From Polysphondylium violaceum (taxonomy: Eukaryota; Evosea; Eumycetozoa; Dictyosteliales; Dictyosteliaceae): a stretch of 64,000 bases of DNA. Every line of letters begins with the position of its first letter. The first letter of the stretch is position 1. Below the pieces are notes generated by a model. The model worked only from the letters and a program-made list of their open reading frames with translations, had not been told where the DNA came from and did not search any database. A program made the position numbers and the translations under genes. The stretch lies in NCBI GenBank assembly GCA_000277445.1, contig AJWJ01000001.1, positions 1 through 64,000 of the forward strand. The letters are read 5' to 3'. Below are positions 25,398-35,809 of the stretch, in pieces.

Positions 25398-26509
25398 ATG
25401 GCAAAAGTTGGAGAAGGAGACCCCCGTTGGATTGTTGAAAATAGACAAGACGGTCACAATGTAAACAATTGGCATTGGTCTGAAAAAGACTGTTTACCAT
25501 GGTCTAAAAACTCATTCAACACCTTATTGGCTAACCATCTTATTTATCAAGATGAACAATGCACAATTAAGACTACAAATGTAGCATCGGTTGAAGGTGA
25601 ATGTGTAGTTAACAATAGAAAGGGTAAATCAATCTTTCTCTATGAATTAAAGGTAAAAGTCAATTGGGAAGCAACATTTACAGCCAAAGAAGAGGATGCT
25701 ACGAGTTTAAAGATTGCAGGTGAATTTCTTATTCCTTATATTGCAGATGAAAACAATGATGAAGCACCAACTGTTAAATATTCTACCTCTACCGCTTCAA
25801 ACGATGAAAACAAAAAGAAAATAGAAACTGCCAATTCAATCATTAAAACCAAAGGTGTACCAATTATTCAAAAACAATGTCAATTATATGTTAAAAATCT
25901 TAAAGATGGTAAGTTGTAACAATGTATAACATACCTCGGTAGATCTTTGATATTAATATCAAGTTTATTATAGAATTTACTCAAAAGAGAACAGATACAC
26001 CACCACCAACTCAATCAAATGCCACTACCACTGCTACTACTACTCCTTCCTCTACAACCACTGCTACCACTACTACACCAACACCAAAACCAAAAACTAC
26101 AGATACAAAAACACTAAATATTAAAGAAGAATTCCAAACCTCACCAATGGATGCATATGATGCTTTTGTTAATCCAAACAAAATCAGAGCATACACTCAA
26201 AGTGAAGTTATTTTTGAAAACCAAGAAGGTGGCAAATTCTCTTTTTATGGTGGTAGTATTACAGGTGTTAATAAAACTCTTTCACCAGGTTCAAAGATTG
26301 TTCAAACTTGGAGATTAGATACATGGCCAAAAGGTGTTGAATCAACCGTCACCATAAATTTCTCTGTCGAAGGTAAACCATGTACCAAAGTCGATATCAC
26401 TCAAACTGGAATTCCAATTGAAGAGTTTGAAAAAACTCAAGAAGGATGGCATCGTAATATCCTCGAAAGAATGAAACAAGTTTTTGGTTTTAATGCCAAA
26501 CTCTTTTAA
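25398..26509 (+). CDS. aha1: Activator of Hsp90 ATPase, Aha1
   Basis: Cytosolic co-chaperone that binds the Hsp90 middle domain and stimulates ATP hydrolysis. Two exons (25398-25908, 25974-26509), GTAAGT...TAG, close to 348 residues. The start MAKVGEGDPRWIVENRQDGHNVNNWHWSEKD contains the family hallmark NxNNWHW of the Aha1 N-domain. The N-domain covers about 1-165. A Thr/Pro-rich linker follows at about 172-218. The C-terminal AHSA1 (START-like) domain at about 230-348 contains DAYDAFVNPNKIRAYTQSEV, GGSITGVNKTL and IVQTWRLDTWPKGVESTVTINF. Length and two-domain layout match animal and fungal Aha1. Nothing looks broken; the ATG follows a typical A-rich dictyostelid leader. Confidence 0.95.
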
Positions 26510-26653
26510 TCATCAGCACCCAATTCAACAACAATATAAATAAATTTTAAAAACAAAAAAGAGTAGATATACATCTTTTGTATTTTTGGTACGAAAATAT
26601 ATTATTATTAAAGACTATATACAATTTTTTTATTTTAATATATTGGATTATCA

Positions 26654-28729
26654 TTAAACTTCCTCATCTTCTTCATCATCTTGACCATTATCGTAAATAT
26701 AAATATTATGATGATTGTTGTTATTGTTATTGTTATTTATATTATTATTATGATTAACAAGATTATTATAAATAATATTATTAATATTCATATTTATATT
26801 ATTATTATGATTAAAAATCTGAAGTAAATTTTGATCATTTAGAAAACCAAATTCATTAAAATTAGTTTGAATTTCATTCGGAGGGTTATTATTATTATTA
26901 TTACTTAATTCCAGTTCTTCTTGAGGAGTGATTTGAGGGAGAGTATGGTTGTTTTCCAAAAGATATTTTTCCAAAACATTTAAAAAAGGTTGTTGATTTT
27001 CTTTCAACTCTGTACATTGTTTGGATATATCCAAATGATAACATAAAATCGAGGCAAATCTATATATTTTTAAGAGATCATGTTCATCTGGAGGTACAAT
27101 TTCACTTTCCTCTTCACCATGTTTTTTGTGAACTGTAGTATGAGTGGGTTTAGATATAATGAGATTATTTTTCTTGAAAAGGTGTTCTTGAATCATTATA
27201 CGTGGTCTTTTTTGTCTAAGTTGTTTGATATGGTGATCATTGAAAAAGTGTTTGGAGAATGTCAATTTTAAAATGGTCAAATTCTCTGAAAAACAGTAGA
27301 TCAAGTCTTTGTGGCACTGCTCTTTGTATGGCAATTGTTTATGTTCATATAGAGGCGTATCATGTCTGGCAGATTGGCAACGAACTGGAAGGATGGCCAA
27401 ATCATTTATGGTTTTATTATCAATCAAAAGTCTAAGGCAAGCCGAGAATAGTCTTTTTGAATACACAGGGATTTCCAAATTTTCAATGTCATGTAAATTG
27501 TGTTGGCAAAAGACACGTTCATTTTCTTTTTCTAGCATATTCTCTTCAAAGAAATTAAATTCCTCCCATTTGTCTGGAATAAGAGTGCTTGGTTGTCTAT
27601 TTAAACCATACAACTCGTAGAGCAAGTGGAATTGGAGGTGGAAATGAAAAGTTGAGAGATTTGGTAATTTTAAAAAGTTGTAAAGAGCAAAAAGGGGAAT
27701 AAAGTCGGTGTTGATCTTTAAACTTGTACAGTTGGTCAAATCAAATCTAGAGAAAGAATGGTAGATAAACAAATGGGTACTGGCATATTCACGCACGGAA
27801 GAGACTGCATCAATTTCAATACTTTTAAATTCATGATTTCTTAAAAGCTTTTTAAGAAAAGTATACTTGTACTCGTCAATGTTTTCATGGTCAAAGGTCA
27901 AATTCAACTTTGCAATTTTCTTTGTGTATACTTCTTTGAAATTGCGAGGTTTTCTGATCAAAATATCGTTTTGGAAAAAAGAATCTACCTTGAAATCAAA
28001 TACTATATCACATTGCTTTAAATCATTTAGATAAGTGAGCATCCACAAGTGAGTGCCAATCCAATCTTGATAGTTTGTTACTTTGATTGTTTCCAATGAA
28101 ACGAGGGTTTTGTTTATCTTTTCAATCAGGTGTGGACATAATTGTAGATATGGAATGGTTAAATGTTTAATAGATGACAAGGCCGAAACCAAATGATAAT
28201 TTTTTGCATCCACAAGTTGATGAGGTTCTCTTACAAGACTGAGAGAGATAAACTCATTGGAAAGAAAGGTATTCTTCCAATAATAGAACCAACTCCAACA
28301 AACCAAAGCATAATCTCTGCCCCAAAAATAGCCTTTTGATTTCTTTACATTTGGATCATGGAAATAAAGTTTTTCAATTATTTCTCTGACAATGATTATT
28401 GGTAATTTAATTGATATTGGTGTTAATGTAAATGGTGCTGATGTTGTAGTTGTAGTAGTAGTTGTAGTTGTTGTTATTGTAGTTGTTTTTGTTGATAATG
28501 ATAATGATCTGTCATGTAACTTAAAGTTTCTTTTTATTTCTTTATCATAATCATCATCACTATAATCATCATCACGATAGTCATCATCACTACTATAATA
28601 ATTTTCATCGCCATCCTCTTCCTCTAGCTGTAGCTGTTCAATATCATTTTCTTTAGTAGCTATAAAATTTGCTAAAAAAAATAAAGGTGAGTCTGTTTCT
28701 ATCTTTAGCTTTTTTCTCTGGGTCATCAT
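26654..28729 (-). CDS. F-box-like protein, dictyostelid type
   Basis: Single-exon 691-residue protein. After an acidic Asp/Tyr-rich and poly-Thr N-terminal part comes an F-box-like motif at about 108-170 (ISIKLPIIIVREIIEKLYFHDPN ... YALVCWSWFYYWKNTFLSNEFISL). The remainder has irregular Leu/Ile-rich segments reminiscent of leucine-rich-repeat substrate domains (SSIKHLTIPYLQLCPHLIEKI, LKLTFSKHFF) and ends in an Asn-rich, acidic tail. If the F-box call is right it would be an adaptor in an SCF ubiquitin ligase; substrate unknown. Dictyostelids have large lineage-specific families with this kind of layout. It is convergent with aha1, with 144 bp between stop codons. Two Met codons head the frame; the first was used. 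Confidence 0.65.
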   Translation of the reverse strand: MMTQRKKLKIETDSPLFFLANFIATKENDIEQLQLEEEDGDENYYSSDDDYRDDDYSDDDYDKEIKRNFKLHDRSLSLSTKTTTITTTTTTTTTTTSAPFTLTPISIKLPIIIVREIIEKLYFHDPNVKKSKGYFWGRDYALVCWSWFYYWKNTFLSNEFISLSLVREPHQLVDAKNYHLVSALSSIKHLTIPYLQLCPHLIEKINKTLVSLETIKVTNYQDWIGTHLWMLTYLNDLKQCDIVFDFKVDSFFQNDILIRKPRNFKEVYTKKIAKLNLTFDHENIDEYKYTFLKKLLRNHEFKSIEIDAVSSVREYASTHLFIYHSFSRFDLTNCTSLKINTDFIPLFALYNFLKLPNLSTFHFHLQFHLLYELYGLNRQPSTLIPDKWEEFNFFEENMLEKENERVFCQHNLHDIENLEIPVYSKRLFSACLRLLIDNKTINDLAILPVRCQSARHDTPLYEHKQLPYKEQCHKDLIYCFSENLTILKLTFSKHFFNDHHIKQLRQKRPRIMIQEHLFKKNNLIISKPTHTTVHKKHGEEESEIVPPDEHDLLKIYRFASILCYHLDISKQCTELKENQQPFLNVLEKYLLENNHTLPQITPQEELELSNNNNNNPPNEIQTNFNEFGFLNDQNLLQIFNHNNNINMNINNIIYNNLVNHNNNINNNNNNNNHHNIYIYDNGQDDEEDEEV

Positions 28730-29386
28730 AGATGTTACAAACTAAAAAAAAAAAAGAATTCTTTTGCAATATATAGTTTATGTTGTTGTTGTCAAAATGT
28801 ATTGAAAATAAAATAAAAAGGTTTGGGAGGGAAAAAAGGGGTACTACCACAAATTAAATTTATCGTGTAGAAATAATACCCCCCATTTCATTCAAGTATG
28901 ATAAAATATCACCAAATGTTTTTTTTTAATTACATTTTTTTTGATATGAGATCTGCACAAATCTGATATTGCTTTTTTTTTGAAAAATCTTGTACCTCTT
29001 TCACTCAACCATCACATAAATAATTCAGGAGGGTGATGAGAAACTAAAATTATCCCTTTACTTTTGTGTATGTGTGTATATATTTTGGAATATACACCCA
29101 ACACAACACACACAAATATATATAGAAAAACACACATACAAATAAATAAAAAAATACACACACTAAATATATATAGAAATACCTACTATATATATTATAT
29201 ATATGTAATAGTGGTAGTGGTTAGAAATGTGTGTACACCCTATCACATCACTTTTTAAAAACTGAATAATTTCAGTGTTGCTAAACAAAATCAAAATGGA
29301 AAAGTATAAAAGTATGACATAATATTGCTATATTATTCATCACAAACAAATGGCACAAAGCTCCTATAGTTTTAATATGCTCAATT
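28730..29386. other. Divergent intergenic region, CA/TA-repeat rich
   Basis: AT-rich spacer between two divergently read genes. It contains CACACA-rich and ATATAT-rich runs (29060-29220) and one ACACCCA at about 29093. No coding exon or RNA gene recognised. Confidence 0.5.
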
Positions 29387-29910
29387 ATGTGGCAAAAAAA
29401 AAATCAAGGTGAGTGAGAAAAGAGAAAAAAGAAAGTTGTTTATAAACACACACACTGACACTCACTAAAGGATCACTTGATGAAGAGTCAGAACTGATAA
29501 AAATTGAATTGGATGATGAAACATTGCCCCCAAATTCGTTCAAAATAGCAATATGCACACCAAAAAACACCCCCATTGACAAATTGATTTACATTCAATC
29601 AAACACGGGAAAGATATTTAAAATTAAAGCAGGTAAAAACACGGGATCAGACTTACATGAAGGTGTGAAATTTGATTCACGAATCATAGATTTTACAGAC
29701 TTTGATTCTGCCCAATTCTTTTATTTTAAAGAGATACCTGGAGAAAATGGCGCCAATGATCGTCTCTGTAATATTCGAACAAGGGTGGTTGAAAAAAGTA
29801 ATCTTCGTCTCCTCGATCACAAGGGTATCATTATCTATTGGAACGATGAAAATGATGATTACTTTTCAAATGACTCGAATAGAATTGATCCTAGGATATT
29901 ATTAAATTGA
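29387..29910 (+). CDS. Small protein of unknown function, tiny first exon
   Basis: Gene model of 153 residues. A 22-nt first exon (29387-29408, MWQKKNQ) is joined through a GTGAGT...AAAG intron of 62 bp to the second exon (29471-29910). The phase fits only for the ATG at 29387; the ATG at 29350 would hit a stop. The protein reads GSLDEESELIKIELDDETLPPNSFKIAICTPK, then KLIYIQSNTGKIFKIKAGKN, a mixed alpha/beta-looking body and an acidic end. No family recognised, no signal peptide or TM segment. The second exon is open for 146 codons and has normal codon use, so a real gene is likely although the start is less certain. Confidence 0.5.
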
Positions 29911-30118
29911 AAGGAGTGATATTGTAATCGTAGTTATTACAGAATTTCATATGATTAACAAATAAAAAAAAATTCATATGACAAACAAATAAGTTTTTGA
30001 TCTTTTTTTTATTTTTTTTTTATTTTTTTTTTGTTTTTTTTCATCGTTTTTTTTTTCAAATTTTGATCATATTTTTTCAGTATTTGGGACTCTATCATCA
30101 ATATATATATACTATAAG

Positions 30119-30607
30119 ATGTTATTCAATGCTAAAGAATTGGCTATGAGATTCATGGGTGTAGGTTGGAGAAAAGTATGGTGTGACCCAACCCAAATGG
30201 AAAAAATTAAAAATACAAGAACTAGTATGTGTTTTATTTCGGTTAAAGAGCAACATCATAATATTTTATTGTGAAATATTTTATTGTGATGTGCACATAA
30301 TGACAAACAACATGTCATCTCTATGTTTTATTATGTGTTTATGTGCAAACAAAAACAACAACAACAACAACAACATTTACCATATTAAAAGTTATATCAG
30401 ACTTTCTTCTAACATAATATCAACAATCATTATAATATTATAGGAGCAGGTATTAGAGAATTAATTGCTCAAGGTATTATTAAAAGAAAGTTTACAGAGA
30501 GAGGATCTAATAAACCAAAGAGAGGACCATTCTTTATTCCAAAAGATTCAGTTTTCAAATTAAACAATAACCACGCAGGTCAACAACAACCAACCTCAAC
30601 CAATTAA
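30119..30607 (+). CDS. Short ribosomal protein eL19-like protein
   Basis: Two exons (30119-30224, 30444-30607) with a 219 bp intron (GTATGT...TAG) close in frame to 89 residues. The body, AMRFMGVGWRKVWCDPTQMEKIKNTRTRAGIRELIAQGIIKRKFTERGSNKPKRGPFF, aligns by eye with the N-terminal globular part of eL19 (family pattern: ASSVLxCGKxKVWLDPNExxEIxxANSRxxIRKLIKDGLIIRKP). The long basic C-terminal helix of cytosolic eL19 (about 190 residues in total) is missing, replaced by a Gln/Asn/Pro tail. It is therefore not the standard cytosolic protein. It may be a mitoribosomal or otherwise specialised paralogue; the short amphipathic N-terminus would allow organellar import, but this is inference. Confidence 0.7.
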
Positions 30608-30946
30608 ATAGTTTAATAACAATAATAACAATAATAATAATAATAGTCTAGTATATAGTTTTCGAATATATTATATATACTATGGTTTTTTTTTACTTTT
30701 TTTTATTTAAATCAATCACATAATACAACACAAGCAACAACAACGATTAGTATGATGTTATAAATATTATACAATACAACAACTACGACCAATACAAATC
30801 TCATACACTTTAAAAAATAGAATAAATTAAATAGTTTTATTCTCTTTTTATTAATTTAAATTTATTGATAGATGAACTCTATGTTGTGGATTGTTTTAAA
30901 TTTGATACTATTAATATATTTATTTATTATCTTTGTTATTATACTT
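30608..30946. other. Convergent intergenic spacer
   Basis: AT-rich gap between stop codons of convergent genes, with AAT/ACA microsatellite-like runs. Presumably both 3' UTRs; nothing else seen. Confidence 0.5.
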
Positions 30947-32334
30947 TTATTTTGTTAAATCATTTGACCAAACAAAACCCATCTTTTGTTGAAGAGCAGT
31001 TGGGAGTTGAGGTAAAGTATTTCTAGGAATTAAATAACTAGAGATATTAAATAAATCAAGGAAGATCTTGTATCTATCACCTACAGTAGTTCTCAAATAA
31101 TTATAACCAGATGAACCACCGGTACCAATTTTAGCACCAATAATCTTTTGAACCATCATAGTATGTCTGAAACGCCACAATGTTAATTGTTCATCAATAT
31201 CTGTTAATAAATTTAAAATAAGATATGGTGTATGGAATATTGGTTCATCTTTGTACAATGAAATTAATAAAGCTGATTGTAATGCTCTAAAGAGTTTTTT
31301 GATTGGAGTAAGTATTTATCGATATTATTAATTCGACAAGAGATTTATTAATAACATATACATACCTATAAGTTAATCTAACATCACCTTTTTTGAATTT
31401 AGCTTCATAGGCACTTTGATCGAAAAGAGTTTTAAAGGATTCCATATTTTTTTCAACTTCTTTAATGCTTTGATCTTTCATGTCATCGGTTAAATCAGAG
31501 TTTGATTTGATTCTTTGTAAATCTCTCTCGAGAATTTGGTCTACAGCACTTTTATAAGAGGACCAGAAATCATAGTCTTTGCTATCAGAGAGAAAAGGAT
31601 TACGTTCAAGCCATTGAATGACGAGTTGAAGAAGAGAGGTTTCATTTTCAGAGGCCTCCAACTTTTTTCTATCGGCTTCAGAGAAAAAGCTTGCATAGTG
31701 ATGTTGTTGATATTGTACACGAGTGTTTGGAAGAATGCCCAATTTGTTTTCGATTAATCTAAATTGTACACTTTGAAAGCCACTTGCTGGCACGAGTAGA
31801 TTTCTAAACTCGAGGAAATCTAATCCAGTCATTGTCTCGAGAATACCAATTTGATCGACCAATAACTTTTGAATCTCTGTAATTCTACGTAAACGATTGA
31901 CAATAACACCGTTCAATCTCTCTGGTGTGGGTGGTGTAGACATGATTTGACGAATTGAGTCAATCTCATGAATAATTTGTTTGAACCAAAGTTCATAGGT
32001 TTGATGAACAATAATAAATAACATCTCTTCATGTGCTGGATTATCTGTTTTGATTGATTCTGGGTTTTGAATACTTAACAATTCCTCCAACTTTAAATAA
32101 CTACCATAATAAACTCCTTTTTGATTGTTTACTTCCAATGATCTATTGATTATGATTATGATTAATATAAAAGACTTTTATTATTGATCGTTATCATATC
32201 AAATTATTTCGGTGATTAGATATACTTTACGGTTCAATCAAACTAGCTTTTTCAATAGATTCTGCGATTGTTTTAGTTTCATCTTCGGCAGTTTGAGGTG
32301 TATTTAATGAGCTATAACCAAATGGACAACTCAT
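30947..32334 (-). CDS. tdo: Tryptophan 2,3-dioxygenase
   Basis: Heme enzyme oxidising L-tryptophan to N-formylkynurenine, first step of the kynurenine pathway. Three exons (32334-32231, 32142-31366, 31286-30947) close to 406 residues. Seen: GVYYGSYLKLEELLSIQNP, then EMLFIIVHQTYELWFKQIIHEID, whose His is the family's active-site region; RYYQ-type central helices; LTYRALQSALLISLYKDEP rebuilt exactly across the second intron; and WRFRHTMMVQKIIGAKIGTGGSSGYNYLRTT, which holds the heme-ligand His and substrate loop. The length equals animal TDO. The first exon encodes a short less conserved lead (MSCPFGYSSLNTPQ). Nothing looks broken. Confidence 0.95.
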
Positions 32335-32714
32335 CTTTATAAATATATGTAGTGTGTCTGTGTTATAACGACCTGAATGAATAAGTATGGTGAACAGTTC
32401 CTCTGTCCTAAGAAAAAAAAAAAATAAAAATAAAAATAAAATAAAATTTCAAAAAAAAAACAAAAATCGATAAAAATGAATAGGGAGGATATTTTTTGGG
32501 GTGAAATCAAAATGAACAGTTTTTTATGCATTTTCGAAACGAAATCTGAAATTTAGAAAAAAAACCATTTTCCAAAAGTAATAGTGTTGTGTATGTGATT
32601 CGCGAGTTTAAGTAATTTTATTTCGGGATTTCGACTTTTTATTATTTTTAGATGGAGATGGAAAAAAAGTATGTGGGTGAAACTGTTGAAGAAAATAAAC
32701 TTTATATATTTTAT
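32335..32714. other. Intergenic region upstream of tdo
   Basis: AT-rich spacer with A- and T-runs, between the tdo start codon and the 3' end of the SETD3-like gene, both minus strand. Probable tdo promoter; no distinct motif seen. Confidence 0.45.
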
Positions 32715-34719
32715 TTAATGTTTACAATTTGCACCGTGTTGGTGACCGTGATTGCCACCGTGACTGTGACCATGACTTGGACCACTGTGACTGTGACCGT
32801 GATCACCACCACCATGACTGTGACCGTGATCGTTGCCACCATGACTGTGACCATGATCATTGCCACCGTGACTGTGACCGTGATCGTTGCCACCGTGACT
32901 GTGGCCGTGTGATGAGGATTGTTGGCTAAAATCTGGAATTGGTAAATTGGCATTCAAAACACCTTTTTCAATCAACGATTCAACATATTTGATATTTCTT
33001 TCCAAAATTTTCTTTTCAGAGATTTTAGCATATAAAATAAAACGAGTAAAAGCGGGTGGGTTTTGTTTGAGTTGGTCTTCGTCTTGGGCCAATGTGGTGG
33101 GATAGGATTTCAATTTCAATTTCATATCGTTCAAGAGACTGGTAAAGGCTGCTTTTTCACTTTGTTCGTCCAAAACATCAAATGCCTCCTTTTTCAAGGA
33201 GATGTCGTGACCGCAATTGGCACTGTGATGATGATGGTGATGATTGTGGCCACCGTCGTGTTTGGGGGCTATGGATTGAGTTTGCTTTTCATTGAGAGAG
33301 GCTACTCTATAGAATGGAATGGCTTCTTGGGGAATTTGGTGAACGGCTGGATTGGGAGAGAATTTAATAGACATGTTGTCATTGAGACCACGTTCTTCGA
33401 GGATATGGATTTTGTCGTGTTTCAAGTCATCATTTTCCAATTGCATGGAGAAGAGACAGTTGTCATTGAGGTTGGTTTTTACAGAGAAACCAGAGTATAA
33501 CAAGAGATGGGTATTGTCACGATCGCCATAGTAGATGAAAACTTGTTCACCGGGTTTATAGTTTTTGAGTGCAGAGGCAGTGATACCTGGACCCTCAAAG
33601 TAGGTGGTAATCTTTCCATTGGGGGTGTGATTGGCAAAATCCCAAAATGGAATCAAGGCAGTTTGATTGTAGTGAGTGCCAACTGGAACGGCATTTTGAC
33701 GACTCATAACGGCACCGACACCCCAAGCAAAAAGTTCCCAAGTGAATACATTGGTTTGAATGAAACCTGGATTGTTGGCAAAGAATTCATATAAATAACA
33801 ATATTGACGAAGAGAACTACGATAAGATCTCATGGCTTCCAATTGAATGTTGGATCCTTCCAATTGTTTAAAATCATCCAAAGTAAAATAGATGGCAGTG
33901 TTGTAGGTCTTTGGTAAAAGGTTGATATATGGTGCCCAAAATGATTTTTCATTGAGAGATTCTTTAATCAATTGGAGTACAACCAACATATTTGGTACCA
34001 TTTGGAAAAATCTCTCTTTTAAAATTCCTTCACCTAATGATTTAATAGCTGTTTGTTCAGTGATAAATAATTCTTTTGGTACTTCAACAAATACTTCACC
34101 TTCCTATATTATATTTTTTAACATATTAATAAATATAAATCACAATAGCACCATTAAATAATAAATCTATATACCTTGATTTCTTTAGTAGCAACTAAAC
34201 CTGTACCTTCATTTAAATTTCTACCAACTTTAACACTACATTTAGATTCATCAAATCCATTTTTTTTCATCCAATCCATAAATTGATCAATTAATTCTTG
34301 TTCTTTGGCTTTATCAGATTCTATCATTATCATCATAATCATCATTAGCTAAGAGTATTCTTTTTATAATTATTATAAACTATTTACTTACTAGTGGAAG
34401 TTACTGGTGCAGTGGTTGTTGTCTTTTTTAATTGATTCATAGCATTTTGAGCTTGAATAAGTTTTTGTACACTAGCAAAAGTTCTTTCAAATTGTTGATA
34501 GTTACAATTCATACCAAGATTTTTTTCGGCTAAATGTATAATAGTGTAAGTTTAAGTTGATTATATATGTATGTATATGGCACATGTTGGATGACATCTG
34601 ATCATCATCGTCATATGTTGTGTAATGATTGCTCTTGTTCAACTTGATAAATAATAAACAAACATACTTTCATTGATTTCACCAATAAGTGATTTGATGC
34701 CTGCAATAGCTTTTATCAT
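32715..34719 (-). CDS. SETD3-like protein-histidine methyltransferase with His-rich tail
   Basis: Four exons (34719-34668, 34529-34392, 34320-34175, 34103-32715) close to 574 residues. The split SET domain spans about 95-330 and is followed by a Rubisco-LSMT-like substrate-binding region. Seen: FMDWMKKNGFDESKCSVKVGRNLNEGTGLVATKEIKEGEVFVEVPKELF, SFWAPYINLLPKTYNTAIYF, VMSRQNAVP, ALIPFWDFANHTPNGKITT (about 270) and GEQVFIYYGDRDN (about 300). The NHTxNGxITT block and spacing match SETD3, the actin His73 N-methyltransferase. A His cluster sits at about 395-412, and the C-terminal 50 residues are tandem His-rich units, HGHSHGGND repeated. That tail is not part of SETD3 elsewhere that I know of and looks metal-binding. 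Actin as substrate is inferred from family. Confidence 0.85.
32735..32925 (-). repeat. 27-bp tandem repeat coding for His-rich units
   Basis: Within the 3' end of the SETD3-like gene, near-identical 27-bp units encode HGHSHGGND or close variants, about four in a row, followed by degenerate copies (HGHSHSGPS, HGHSHGGNH). It is directly visible as alternating GTGACTGTGACC-type blocks. Copy number is likely to vary between strains. Confidence 0.85.
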
Positions 34720-35078
34720 TTTTTATTATCTTTGACACAGAAATAGAAGATGAAAGATTTAAAAAAAAATGAAGAGAAATCTGATTATTTTCATCATTGA
34801 AAAAATTTTAAATTTTTTAAAAAAAAAAAAGAAAAAAAGAATTTATTGGAACTAAACACTTGGTACTTCCATCTACAATGGATATTTATCATTCAATCTG
34901 AGTCTGAAAACAACAAATCTGAAACAGATACAGAGACACCTATTTTTTATCTGTACAGATTTTTTACTTTTTAAATTATTTTTTTTTTTCATTTTTTAAT
35001 TATTTTTCGTTCATGTGAAGTGCTCTGAGGGGCTTTAGGTTTTTAGTTTCAACTAAACAAAAAAGGTATTAATTGAAA
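34720..35078. promoter_or_regulatory. Divergent promoter region
   Basis: AT-rich 359 bp between the start codons of the SETD3-like gene (-) and the TMEM256-like gene (+). It has long T and A tracts, with a short GC-richer patch near 35020. No recognisable operator. Confidence 0.45.
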
Positions 35079-35530
35079 ATGCAAAATTTAACATCAAATA
35101 TATGGTGGACCCTTGCTGGAATTAATGGGGCTATCGCTGTTGCCGCTGGTGCTTATGGCAGTCATGGAATTCAAAAAAGAGTTAGTGATCAAAAAAGAAT
35201 AGATATGTTTAAAACAGCAAGTCATTACCAACTACTTCACTCTATTGTTTTATTAATGGTGCCTTTTAGTAATGCTCCAAATCAAATTGGTTCTCTTTTC
35301 ACTGCTGGTGTGAGTTTATTCTCTTTTTCAATTTATTTCATAGTTTTGGGTGATTTAAAGAAATTGGTAAGTATGAATAAGTATAGGATAAGTGGGTAGT
35401 TATTCAAATCCATACTAACGATCTATATCTATAGTCTAAATTAACACCTATTGGTGGATTATTAATGATTGCAGGATGGGCCTATTTAGGTCTCTCTAAT
35501 TTAAATACAAATTTATTAAAATTTAATTAA
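35079..35530 (+). CDS. TMEM256/DUF423 family membrane protein
   Basis: Small membrane protein of 127 residues from two exons (35079-35366, 35435-35530; GTAAGT...TAG, phase 0). Four hydrophobic segments are visible: WWTLAGINGAIAVAAGAYGSHG, LLHSIVLLMVPFSN, LFTAGVSLFSFSIYFIVLG and TPIGGLLMIAGWAYLGL. The signatures GAYGSHGxQ, (K)TASHYQLLHS and TPIGGxxxxxGW match bacterial YgdD/DUF423 and animal TMEM256. Function is not established; animal members are reported among mitochondrial or endomembrane proteins, so location here is open. The ATG at 35079 was used as the first ATG in the frame. Confidence 0.85.
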
Positions 35531-35809
35531 AATCTGTATGGATAGAAAGAATAAAGAAAGAAAACACAAACTGTTATATATAGATATATGCTTTACTTGT
35601 ATCTGTAGTACTTTGTCTTTTATTTTAAATAATATCAATATAATATGTATTTTAAAAAAAATATATAAACATAATGATAATAACAAAAACATATATGTAC
35701 ATAACATAATAAATGGTATTATACGTTGTTTGGTTGTTGTTAATACTATTATTTAACAGATTCTAAAATGATAGTGTTTGTTATTCATTATCATATTGTT
35801 GATTGTTGA

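Noticed and set aside
29350-29386. Upstream ATG (29350) as start of the orphan gene
   Set aside because: Spliced through the only good intron it runs into a stop two codons later; the ATG at 29387 is in the right phase.
32652-32953. Repetitive Thr/Val and Asp/His/Arg open frames opposite the SETD3-like gene tail
   Set aside because: Antisense translations of the 27-bp His-coding repeat.
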